Below, piece after piece: positions 8,217-14,732 of a stretch of 14,732 nt of DNA; within the stretch, counting starts at the first letter, position 1; every line of letters begins with the position of its first letter. A program made the position numbers and the translations under genes. The stretch comes from CAIJNA01 sp964516815 (GTDB lineage: Bacteria; Campylobacterota; Campylobacteria; Campylobacterales; Arcobacteraceae). The DNA is taken from NCBI GenBank assembly GCA_964516815.1, contig CAZEXK010000031.1:1-14732 (forward strand). Reading direction: 5' to 3'. The notes below the pieces were generated by a model, which saw nothing but the letters and a program-made list of their open reading frames with translations, had not been told where the DNA came from and searched no databases.

Positions 8217-8858
8217 GCGTAATATTTTCTTTTGCTCCTCAACTGTAAAATTAAACTTAAACTCAATTTCTTTTAAATAGTAAAAAAAATTTTCTTCTCG
8301 AATTCCTTTATACTTTAGAATCTCATCTTCAAAATAATATAAAAATCTTTGAATTAAAGTTTGATTTTTTGATTTTTTTGATAACTTATTAAATCTTAAA
8401 AAATTTGAAAACTCTTTATAGCTTATATCGCTAAAACCTTTATTTCTGTATTCTTCTTTATACATTGAAAGACTTGGCATAAGAAGGTTAAAGACTTTTC
8501 TTTCATATTCAAAACAAATAAAACTTTTTGCCTCGAAAATATTTTCTTCTTTGTGCTTTTTTGATTTTTCAATATAGATATATTCTTCATATGCACTGAT
8601 ATTTTCTTGATTATACAAGTTCTCCAAATACAAAGAAATATTTTTTCTAAAATTATCATAATGTTTTTTTATGGTTAAATAATTTAGATTAAGTTTAACT
8701 TTACTTTGATTAATTGTAATATTAGAACAAAAGCAATCTATAATTTGTTCTTTCTGTTTTAATTTTTTTTTGCTAAATTTTTTTTTGCATTTTGAACATT
8801 TTAATTGATTGGTTTTTAGTACATATAATTTATTATTATTACAAAAAATACAATTCAT
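8205..8858 (-). CDS. Zinc-ribbon protein derived from an ISXO2/IS1595-type transposase
   Basis: 217 aa, very Lys/Asn/Phe-rich. Residues 3-24 form a zinc ribbon (C3, C6, C21, C24) followed by KKKFS, like the ribbon that opens IS1595/ISXO2-family transposases. About 35-70 looks like the helix-turn-helix region of those proteins. The tail KYKGIREENFFYYLKE (182-197) and EFKFN match the transposases' conserved C-terminal 'xxGVxxxxxxxYLKExEFRFN' block. In between, catalytic acidic residues are not clear: EEYIYIEK (91-98) sits where a DE-Y motif is expected, the NH motif is not recognisable, and NQTLIQRF (165-172) replaces the usual N-x-x-EN-W. I infer a domesticated or decayed transposase, possibly a DNA-binding regulator. 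No terminal inverted repeats or target duplication were found. No Shine-Dalgarno is visible. It points against the operon and overlaps the hypF end. Confidence 0.65.
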   Translation of the reverse strand: MNCIFCNNNKLYVLKTNQLKCSKCKKKFSKKKLKQKEQIIDCFCSNITINQSKVKLNLNYLTIKKHYDNFRKNISLYLENLYNQENISAYEEYIYIEKSKKHKEENIFEAKSFICFEYERKVFNLLMPSLSMYKEEYRNKGFSDISYKEFSNFLRFNKLSKKSKNQTLIQRFLYYFEDEILKYKGIREENFFYYLKEIEFKFNFTVEEQKKILRSFI

Positions 8859-8863
8859 AGTAA

Positions 8864-8869
8864 ATTATA
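8864..8869 (-). promoter_or_regulatory. Possible -10 box of the minus-strand gene
   Basis: On the minus strand this reads TATAAT, only 5 bases before the ATG at 8858. If used, the message would start at or next to the start codon, so translation would be leaderless. That fits the lack of a ribosome site, but a chance match in this A+T-rich gap is equally possible. Confidence 0.25.
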
Positions 8870-8931
8870 CAATAATTAGTACCAAAAGTATATAAGAAGG
8901 TAAAAATTTTATATTAAATTTATAATAAAAC

Positions 8932-8937
8932 TATACT
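8932..8937 (+). promoter_or_regulatory. Possible -10 box ahead of the nickel-transporter remnant and hypB group
   Basis: TATACT at 8932-8937, with a second candidate TATAAT at 8921-8926, lies 31 to 42 bases ahead of the ATG at 8969. A promoter is needed somewhere here, because the minus-strand gene separates hypF from hypB and could interrupt read-through. The choice between the two boxes cannot be made from sequence alone. Confidence 0.35.
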
Positions 8938-8939
8938 AT

Positions 8940-8954
8940 ATGAATAACATTCAT
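8940..8954. promoter_or_regulatory. Inverted repeat ATGAAT-AAC-ATTCAT, possible operator
   Basis: A perfect 6-base inverted repeat with a 3-base spacer lies 2 bases after the TATACT box, where transcription would begin. It also lies in the gap between the divergent minus-strand gene and the hypB group. Placement suits a repressor site; which regulator, if any, is unknown. Short palindromes are common in A+T-rich DNA, so confidence is low. Confidence 0.3.
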
Positions 8955-8968
8955 TTAATAGGTAAAGT

Positions 8969-9263
8969 ATGGAAAGTTTAGGTTTGTTATTGATATTTTG
9001 GTATGGAATTTTACATGCTTTTGGTCCTGATCATTTAAGCGCAATTACAGATTTTTCAATAGGTAAGAATACAAGGACAAAGTGTTGATTTTAGCATGGT
9101 CTTTGCATTTACTTCTGGGGTAATGGTAATTTTTTTAGGTTTTGGTTTGCTTATAATGTATGTTAATCAAAATTTATTAAAAAGTAAAAATAATATTAAA
9201 GTAATATTTACAAGTGCTGGGGTTGTTTCCTTGGTGGTTGGTAGTAATATACTTTTAACTTAA
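8969..9263 (+). pseudogene. Broken nickel/cobalt transporter gene (internal deletion and frameshift)
   Basis: The ATG at 8969 opens 39 codons that include GILHAFGPDHLSAITDFS, a first membrane segment with the HAxxxDH metal motif of Ni/Co permeases, then hit TGA at 9086-9088. From 9078, in the next frame, QSVDFSMVFAFTSG runs on through two further hydrophobic segments to TAA at 9261-9263. That is a plausible C-terminal half of the same protein. Together the halves code for about 98 residues, whereas such permeases usually exceed 200. The middle is therefore probably deleted, with a frame change at the join near 9077. In intact form it would import nickel for the hydrogenase, which suits its place right before hypB. 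The exact family (NiCoT-like, RcnA-like or HupE-like) is not settled by the fragment. The remnant ends 11 bases before hypB. Confidence 0.72.
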
Positions 9264-9274
9264 AGGAAAAAATT

Positions 9275-10045
9275 ATGTGTAAAGATTGTGGCTGTAGTAT
9301 CACGAATGAAGATAGAATAGAACATAAGCATGAACATGGAAGTAGTGAACATCAAAGTGCCCATAAGCATTTACATGATAATCCACAATTAAATGATAAA
9401 AAAACCATAGATATAATTACTAAAATCTTAGATAAAAATGACCAAGAAGCCAAGCACAATAGAAGCCATTTTGAGAGTAAGAAGGTTTTGAGTATTAATC
9501 TTATGAGCAGTCCAGGAAGTGGAAAAACGGCATTGTTAGAACACTTAAGTGAAATCTGTGATTTTAAATTTGCAGTGGTTGAAGGGGACTTAGAAACAGC
9601 AAGGGATGCAGAGCGTTTAGAAGCCAAAGGAATTCAAGCCCATCAAATACAAACAGGTTCAGCTTGTCACTTAGATGCTTTTATGGTTCATAAAGCTTTA
9701 CATCATATGGATTTAGATTCTATTGATGTATGTTTTGTAGAAAACGTAGGTAATTTAGTATGTCCAGCATCCTATGATGTAGGCTCACATTTAAATATTG
9801 TATTGGTTTCTATCCCTGAGGGAGAAGATAAAATCGCAAAATATCCCGTTATGTTTAGAGGTGCTGATTTAATACTTTTCACTAAAATTGATTTATTACC
9901 TTATTTTGATTATGATATAGAAAAAGAAAAAAAAGAAGCTAGAAAATTAAAGCCAAATGTAGACATGATGGAAGTAAGTATTAAAGATGAAGATTCTTTA
10001 ATCAAAGTTGCATCATGGATTAAATATAAAATGGAGCTAAGATAA
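9275..10045 (+). CDS. hypB: Hydrogenase nickel-insertion GTPase HypB
   Basis: GTPase that with HypA delivers nickel to the hydrogenase large-subunit precursor in the cytoplasm. 256 aa. The N-terminus MCKDCGC (C2, C5, C7) is the high-affinity nickel site known from E. coli HypB. A His-rich stretch follows (H17, H19, H21, H26, H30, H32, H34) that may store nickel. The P-loop SSPGSGKT is at 79-85, EGDLETARDAERL (103-115) is a conserved HypB block, the dimer-interface metal site CH is at 131-132 with C163, and the guanine-recognition motif TKID is at 203-206. The ribosome site AAAGG begins in the stop codon of the transporter remnant (9262-9266). The stop overlaps hypC by one base. No features of inactivation. 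Confidence 0.96.
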   Translation: MCKDCGCSITNEDRIEHKHEHGSSEHQSAHKHLHDNPQLNDKKTIDIITKILDKNDQEAKHNRSHFESKKVLSINLMSSPGSGKTALLEHLSEICDFKFAVVEGDLETARDAERLEAKGIQAHQIQTGSACHLDAFMVHKALHHMDLDSIDVCFVENVGNLVCPASYDVGSHLNIVLVSIPEGEDKIAKYPVMFRGADLILFTKIDLLPYFDYDIEKEKKEARKLKPNVDMMEVSIKDEDSLIKVASWIKYKMELR

Positions 10046-10341
10046 TGTGTTTGTCAATACCTAGTAAAGTAGTAAAAATACATAAAGAAACAAATGTGGC
10101 TACTGTTGATACTATGGGAGTGAAAAGAGATGCTTCTTTAGATTTAATGGAAGAAAATGATGTTCAAATTGGGGATTATGTCTTACTGCACATTGGTTTT
10201 ATAATGAATAAAATTGATGAAGAAGATGCTTTGGCTTCTATAGAAACATATAGAGAAATTCTTGAAATAATGGATGAAGAAGATAGGCAAAAGGCAATCT
10301 TAGAAGATGATGAATGCCCAAATAGAATAAAAGAAGAATAA
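10045..10341 (+). CDS. hypC: Hydrogenase assembly chaperone HypC
   Basis: Small chaperone that, bound to HypD, carries the Fe(CN)2CO group and hands it to the HydB precursor. 98 aa, at the upper end of the usual size because of a long acidic C-terminal tail. It begins MCLSIP with the essential Cys2 exposed once Met is removed. The conserved block GDYVLLHIGFIMNKI (43-57) contains H49. It follows hypB by a TAATG overlap and ends one base before the hypD start. Confidence 0.95.
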   Translation: MCLSIPSKVVKIHKETNVATVDTMGVKRDASLDLMEENDVQIGDYVLLHIGFIMNKIDEEDALASIETYREILEIMDEEDRQKAILEDDECPNRIKEE

Positions 10342-10342
10342 T

Positions 10343-11494
10343 ATGTCTTTAGAATTAAAAAACTTATATGATGACTTTAGAAAACCAGATACCATAAAAG
10401 CGTATGCAAAACTAATAAAAAAAGAAGCAAAAAAACTCAAAAACTCAATAAATATTATGGAAGTTTGTGGTGGACATACCCATACAATCATGAAATTTGG
10501 TTTACCTCAATTAATGCCCAAAAATGTAAAGTTTATTCATGGTCCTGGTTGTCCTGTTTGTGTCATGCCAAAAGAAAGAATTGATCATGCCTACGTATTG
10601 GCAATGCAAAAAAATGTAATACTTGTAACCTTAGGGGATATGATAAAAGTTCCAGGTAGTAATGGAAACTTGCAAGATGCAAGAGCAAAAGGTGCCGATG
10701 TTAGATATGTGTATTCTCCTATGCAATGTATCAAAATAGCACAAGAAAATGAAGATAAAAAAGTTATTTTCTTTGCTATTGGATTTGAAACGACAACACC
10801 AATGACTGCGGCTCTTGTCAATACAGTCATAAAAAAGGATATTAAAAATATCTTTTTTCATATCAATCATGTAACAGTACCTGAAGTAATGGTTGAGCTA
10901 ATTGATAGTAGGGATGTTCATGTTGATTCTTATAATAATCAAATAGATGCATTTTTAGGTCCTTCTCATGTAAGTGTAATTAGTGGTGCTAGTATTTATG
11001 ATAAATTTCCAAAACAATATAATAAACCTGTTGTTGTTACTGGTTTTGAACCAGTGGATATGATGGAAGGTATTTACATGATACTTTTACAAGTCACACA
11101 AAATAGGTGTGAAAATGAAATACAATATAATAGAGTTGTATCTTATGAAGGTAACCTGACTGCTCAAAAATTAATGGAAAAATATTTCGAAAAAGTATCC
11201 TTATTTAAGTGGCGTGGCTTAGGGAATGTACCTGAAAGTGGATTAAAACTAAAAGATACATACCAAAGTTTAGATGCAGAACATATATATAAAGATATAT
11301 TACCAATTGATGAAGTAGAAGATCATAAACTTTGTATATGTGGAGATATACTAAGGGGAATAGCACATCCAAATGAATGTACAATATTTGGGACAGCCTG
11401 TAAACCAACTTCGCCATTGGGTTCATGTATGGTAAGTAGTGAAGGCGCTTGTGCTGCTTATTATAAATATGGTAATTTGAATCAAAATGAATAA
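10343..11494 (+). CDS. hypD: Hydrogenase assembly scaffold HypD
   Basis: Iron-sulfur protein on which, with HypC, iron receives its two CN and one CO ligands. 383 aa, normal length. Seen: VCGGHTH with C42 and H45, the Cys implicated in holding the iron; GPGCPVC with C70 and C73, the redox-active pair; and a C-terminal [4Fe-4S] region with Cys at 331, 333, 346, 353, 362 and 370 in the family's spacing. The ATG lies one base after the hypC stop; an A/G-rich AAGAAGAA run in the end of hypC may serve as ribosome site. Its end overlaps hypE by 8 bases. Confidence 0.96.
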   Translation: MSLELKNLYDDFRKPDTIKAYAKLIKKEAKKLKNSINIMEVCGGHTHTIMKFGLPQLMPKNVKFIHGPGCPVCVMPKERIDHAYVLAMQKNVILVTLGDMIKVPGSNGNLQDARAKGADVRYVYSPMQCIKIAQENEDKKVIFFAIGFETTTPMTAALVNTVIKKDIKNIFFHINHVTVPEVMVELIDSRDVHVDSYNNQIDAFLGPSHVSVISGASIYDKFPKQYNKPVVVTGFEPVDMMEGIYMILLQVTQNRCENEIQYNRVVSYEGNLTAQKLMEKYFEKVSLFKWRGLGNVPESGLKLKDTYQSLDAEHIYKDILPIDEVEDHKLCICGDILRGIAHPNECTIFGTACKPTSPLGSCMVSSEGACAAYYKYGNLNQNE

Positions 11495-12482
11495 GACGAT
11501 AATGTTAGCCCATGGTAATGGGGGTGAAGAAAATAATGAATTAATTAAAAAAGTATTTTATAAAGCCTTTGAGAATGATATTTTATCAAAGAGTGAAGAT
11601 GCTGCAGTATTAAGCGTAAAATCTGATATTGCTATGAGTACTGATAGCTTTACTGTCTCACCTTTATTTTTTCCTGGAGCTAATATTGGTAAACTTGCAG
11701 TTTGTGGTACTTGTAATGACTTAGCCATGATGGGTGCAAAGCCAAAGTACTTGACAATAGGGGTTATTATAGAAGAAGGTTTTAATATAAAAGAACTTGA
11801 AAAGATAGTAAAGTCTATCAAAGAAGAACTAGCAGTTAATAATGCAATAATTGTAAGTGGTGATACGAAAGTTATGCCAAAAGGGACTATTGATAAAATT
11901 ATTATTAATACAACAGGGATAGGGGAAATTCAAAAGAAAGGCATTAGCTCTAATAATATAAGTACCGATGACATAATATTAGTAAGTCGTGATATTGGAT
12001 GTCATGGAGCAACTATTTTTGCATCTAGAGAAGGAATTGAAGTATCAAGTAATATTCAAAGTGATTGTGCTTCATTGTATCCAATTGTACAAGCACTTAT
12101 TGATGAAGATATAAATATAACTGCTTTAAGGGATGCTACAAGAGGGGGAGTGAGTGCTGTTTTAAATGAGTGGGCAAAACAAAGCAATATTTGTATAGAA
12201 GTAAGTGAAGATAAAATACCTGTTAACCAAGAAGTAACAGGAATGTGCGAAATGTTAGGCTTTGAAGCTATGAGTTTGGCGAATGAAGGAACTTTTTGTT
12301 TGGCAATAAAAAAACAAGATGCTCAACAAGCATTAAAAATACTAAAAAGATTTAATCAAAATGCTACAGAGATAGGAATAATAAGTGAAAAATATGTTCA
12401 AAAAGTAATTTTAAACAGTTCTTATGATACACAAAAGTTTTTGGATACTCCTACAGGAGAACTATTACCTAGAATTTGTTAA
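11487..12482 (+). CDS. hypE: Hydrogenase cyanide-forming protein HypE
   Basis: ATP-dependent dehydratase of the PurM/AIR synthetase-like fold. It turns the carbamoyl group received from HypF on its last Cys into a thiocyanate, the CN donor for the HypC-HypD iron. 331 aa. The protein ends PRIC, with C331 as the acceptor Cys. The N-terminal AHGNGGEE and STDSFTVSPLFFPG blocks and GDTKVMPKG (nucleotide binding) are typical of the family. The start lies inside the end of hypD (8-base overlap), implying coupled translation. All recognisable motifs are present. Confidence 0.96.
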   Translation: MNKTIMLAHGNGGEENNELIKKVFYKAFENDILSKSEDAAVLSVKSDIAMSTDSFTVSPLFFPGANIGKLAVCGTCNDLAMMGAKPKYLTIGVIIEEGFNIKELEKIVKSIKEELAVNNAIIVSGDTKVMPKGTIDKIIINTTGIGEIQKKGISSNNISTDDIILVSRDIGCHGATIFASREGIEVSSNIQSDCASLYPIVQALIDEDINITALRDATRGGVSAVLNEWAKQSNICIEVSEDKIPVNQEVTGMCEMLGFEAMSLANEGTFCLAIKKQDAQQALKILKRFNQNATEIGIISEKYVQKVILNSSYDTQKFLDTPTGELLPRIC

Positions 12483-12484
12483 AA

Positions 12485-14134
12485 ATGAAAAAAATTACCT
12501 TACTTATCACCAGCTTTAACTCCTTATCGCAAAAAATATATTCTTATTTAAAAGATAACAATTACATAGTTAATGTTGTTTATGCAATAAATGATGAACA
12601 GATGACTGCTGAAATCAAAAGTTTTCATCCTGATATTGTGTTTTGCTCTTATCTAAAACGATTTATACCTGCTACAATATTTAATACTTATGATACTTTT
12701 TTGATACATCCTGGTATAAAAGGAGATAAAGGAGCCTATTCTTTGGAACATGTTGTTTTGGACTCTAAACAACAATGGGGTGTTGTAATCTTGAAAGTAA
12801 ATAAGTATTTAGATGCTGGTGATATTTATATTGAAAAAAAATGTAATATTCTTAATAAAACTAAATCTTCTATTTACCGTAATGAAATAAGTAATTGTGC
12901 TTTTGAAGCAAGTAAAGAATTCCTTCTTAATTACACAAAATTAATACCCACTTCTCAATTAAATACACCACACCATAATATAGTAAATGAGAATACTTTA
13001 AAAATAAACTGGGAAGCAGATACTTCGGTAGTGATAATCAATAAGATAAACTCACTTGACAGTTATCCTGGTATTATAGATACCATTAAGGGAAAGAGAT
13101 GTCATTTATTTGGAGCATGGATTGAAGAAAAGATAAGTGGAGACGAGGTCAAAGAAATTTTGGCAAAAAGAAATGGAGCTATTTGTATAAGTACAATTGA
13201 TGGCGCTATTTGGATAAGTCATCTAAGTGAAATAAATAAATTCAAACTTCCCTCTACTTATGTGTTAAAAGAAAAACTTCAAGGCATAAAAGAAAATAGA
13301 ATACCTCTACTTTTTAATAAAAACTATAAAACATTCTATGAAATTACATGTGATATCAAAGATGAAGTAGGGTATTTATATTTTAACTTTTTAAATGGTG
13401 CTTTTGATGCATCACAATGTATACGTTTAAAATATGCCTTTGATTATTTAAAAGAAGAAGTAAAGGTCATTGTTTTAATGGGTGGTAGTGATTTTTTTTC
13501 AAATGGTATCAATTTAAACATCTTAGAAGACAGTGGTAAAAGTAAGGAAGACGGATGGAGTACTATTAATGCTATCAATGATTTAGTGAAGTCCATAATA
13601 TTTTCAAGTGAAGTAATCACTGTGGCTAGTTTAGAAAAAAATGCAGGTGCGGGAGGTGTGTTTTTGGCTCTTGCTTGTGATTATGTAGTGGCATCAAATA
13701 CAAGTATTTTGAATGCACATTATAAAACTATTGGATTAAGTGGTAGTGAATATCATACTTACAGTTTAAATAAAAGAGTCAAAAAAAACATTGCAGACAA
13801 TCTCTTAAATGATTGTTTGCCAATTTCCGCTAATAAAGCAAAAGAAATGAATCTTATCGATGAGATTTTTTCTGTAAATAATTACGATAGTAAGTTAAAA
13901 ATATATTGTGAAAACTTACTAAGTAATGATGAAAACTATGAACAATATTTGAATGATAAAGATGAATATTTAAAAATAAATGAACAATTTATTAATACTT
14001 GTAAAGATAATGAATTGAAAATAATGTATGATGAGTTTTGGTGCGAAAACTCACCTTTTTATCAACTAAGACATGATTTTGTGTATAAATTATGTCCAAC
14101 ACAAACACCAATAAGGTTAAATAAAATATGTTAA
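12485..14134 (+). CDS. hypX: HypX (HoxX), formyl-THF-dependent CO-supplying maturation protein
   Basis: Two-domain protein of the HypX/HoxX family; the Aquifex and Ralstonia members are reported to make the CO ligand of the active-site iron from N10-formyl-tetrahydrofolate. Residues 1-270 resemble formyltransferases: N-terminal SFNSLSQKIYSYL, HPGIKGDKGAYSLEH (75-89) and the DAGDIY block (110-115). About 285-500 is an enoyl-CoA hydratase/crotonase-like domain with GGSDFFSNGINLN (333-345), NAGAGGVFLALACDYV (386-401) and GSEYHTY (420-426). I take the ATG at 12485 (549 aa), two bases after the hypE stop. A TTG at 12476 would add three residues, overlapping hypE. No strong ribosome site is seen, so coupling to hypE is likely. 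It lies between hypE and hypA inside the hyp group, supporting a direct maturation role. Confidence 0.92.
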   Translation: MKKITLLITSFNSLSQKIYSYLKDNNYIVNVVYAINDEQMTAEIKSFHPDIVFCSYLKRFIPATIFNTYDTFLIHPGIKGDKGAYSLEHVVLDSKQQWGVVILKVNKYLDAGDIYIEKKCNILNKTKSSIYRNEISNCAFEASKEFLLNYTKLIPTSQLNTPHHNIVNENTLKINWEADTSVVIINKINSLDSYPGIIDTIKGKRCHLFGAWIEEKISGDEVKEILAKRNGAICISTIDGAIWISHLSEINKFKLPSTYVLKEKLQGIKENRIPLLFNKNYKTFYEITCDIKDEVGYLYFNFLNGAFDASQCIRLKYAFDYLKEEVKVIVLMGGSDFFSNGINLNILEDSGKSKEDGWSTINAINDLVKSIIFSSEVITVASLEKNAGAGGVFLALACDYVVASNTSILNAHYKTIGLSGSEYHTYSLNKRVKKNIADNLLNDCLPISANKAKEMNLIDEIFSVNNYDSKLKIYCENLLSNDENYEQYLNDKDEYLKINEQFINTCKDNELKIMYDEFWCENSPFYQLRHDFVYKLCPTQTPIRLNKIC

Positions 14135-14149
14135 GAATAGGAAAAAAAT

Positions 14150-14491
14150 ATGCATGAATATAGTATAGTCCAGAGTTTACTAAATCAATGTGATGAATAC
14201 GCAGAAAAAAATAATGCAACAAAAGTATTGAAAGTAGTCGTAAAAATAGGAGTAATGAGTGGTGTTGAGCCCGATTTATTAAAAGTGGCTTTTGATACTT
14301 TTAAGGAAGATACAATTTGTTCGGACGCTATATACATTCATCATATACAAAAAATAAAAATAAAATGTCTTGATTGTTTACATGAAGCAGAATTAGAAAA
14401 AAATGAATATGCATGTCCAAAATGTAAAAGTATAGAACTTAATGTAATGGATGGAGAAGACTTAATGTTAATGCAATTGGAATTAGAATAA
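14150..14491 (+). CDS. hypA: Hydrogenase nickel-insertion protein HypA
   Basis: Nickel metallochaperone that partners HypB and the large-subunit precursor. 113 aa, standard length. MHEYSIV at the N-terminus contributes the nickel ligand H2. The zinc site is C73-x2-C76 and C89-x2-C92 in the C-terminal half. An AGGA ribosome site lies upstream of the ATG, 15 bases after hypX. In Helicobacter, HypA and HypB also serve urease, but no urease genes are in this window. It is the last clear gene of the + strand cluster. Confidence 0.95.
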   Translation: MHEYSIVQSLLNQCDEYAEKNNATKVLKVVVKIGVMSGVEPDLLKVAFDTFKEDTICSDAIYIHHIQKIKIKCLDCLHEAELEKNEYACPKCKSIELNVMDGEDLMLMQLELE

Positions 14492-14657
14492 AATAATGAT
14501 TCAAGTATATCGGTTACTTCCGTATAAAAATATAGCTCATGACATTGTTCTTAACTATAACTTAATTTAGATTACGAAAACTCCACTATAAAAAAGTATA
14601 AGTAGATAAGAAATGTACAAATAAAGATTGAGAATGTATTAATAAAACATTAAACAT
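14492..14657. other. A+T-rich spacer after hypA, possible weak hairpin
   Basis: No convincing gene. An imperfect inverted repeat at 14506-14526 (TATAtCGG, 6-base loop, CCGTATA, with one bulged T) lies 14 bases after the hypA stop. It could slow or end transcription, but no T-run follows on the + strand, so it is not a standard terminator. No strong promoter is evident in either direction. Confidence 0.3.
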
Positions 14658-14732
14658 TTAACTTTTTTTCAAGCCACTTCTCATAATTTCTACTAATTCA
14701 TTATTGGCTTTAGTATTTGTAAATAACTCAAA
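14658..14732 (-). CDS. 3' end of an unidentified minus-strand gene (partial)
   Basis: The minus strand from the window edge reads 24 codons without interruption, ending KANNELVEIMRSGLKKS and a TAA at 14658-14660. The composition (mixed polar and hydrophobic, helix-like) looks like real coding sequence, unlike the neighbouring spacer. The product cannot be named from so short a piece. It would converge on the hypA end, so the hydrogenase cluster most likely stops here. Confidence 0.5.
   Translation of the reverse strand, partial: FELFTNTKANNELVEIMRSGLKKS

Noticed and set aside
8859..8968. Left end or terminal inverted repeat of an insertion sequence next to the transposase-like gene
   Set aside because: I found no matching inverted copy near 8205 and no target duplication; the other end would have to lie inside intact hypF.
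9078..9263. Independent small membrane protein gene in the second frame of the transporter remnant
   Set aside because: There is no good start or ribosome site of its own, and its sequence continues the permease begun in the other frame.
14506..14526. Hairpin after hypA as a rho-independent terminator
   Set aside because: The stem is short, has a bulge and is followed by A-rich rather than T-rich sequence, so it is noted only as a weak structure.
1..14732. CRISPR arrays, tRNA or rRNA genes, phage genes
   Set aside because: No regular direct repeats with spacers, no cloverleaf-like or conserved RNA sequence and no phage-type proteins were seen.

Overview
The window is very A+T-rich and carries a nearly complete [NiFe]-hydrogenase locus. 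Gene content, the hydABCDE arrangement, the HydA/HydB/HydC sequences and the base composition all point to a Campylobacterota bacterium. A member of Arcobacteraceae is the best guess, from gene order and A+T-richness rather than from any database match. All certain genes of the main cluster lie on the + strand with short gaps or overlaps, as expected of an operon.

Layout. 1-165 is the 3' end of a second hydrogenase large subunit that stops exactly at its CxxCxxH motif, so it has no cleavable tail (HupV/HoxC-like or another group 2 type). A TATAAT box in the gap precedes hydA. 318-4042 encodes the membrane-bound group 1 uptake hydrogenase: HydA (Tat-exported FeS small subunit), HydB (NiFe large subunit) and HydC (di-heme cytochrome b). 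4065-6031 holds hydD (the endopeptidase that trims HydB) and hydE. HydE reads as a catalytically dead relative of HypF. 6024-8216 is hypF itself. 8205-8858 (minus strand) is an insertion-like gene for a zinc-ribbon protein derived from an ISXO2/IS1595-type transposase. 8969-9263 is a broken nickel-transporter gene. 9275-14491 is hypB, hypC, hypD, hypE, hypX and hypA. The last about 240 bases hold an A+T-rich spacer and the 3' end of an unidentified minus-strand gene.

How the genes work together. HypF and HypE make the cyanide ligands from carbamoyl phosphate. HypC and HypD assemble the Fe(CN)2CO group, and HypX probably supplies CO from formyl-tetrahydrofolate. HypA and HypB insert nickel. 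HydD then removes the C-terminal tail of HydB, and the HydA-HydB dimer is exported by the Tat pathway and docks on HydC, which passes electrons from H2 to the (mena)quinone pool.

Points most worth a second look: an Asn in place of an expected proximal-cluster Cys in HydA; HydE as a degenerate HypF paralogue encoded immediately beside HypF; the transposase-derived gene and the dead Ni-transporter gene lying together between hypF and hypB; and the tail-less second large subunit.
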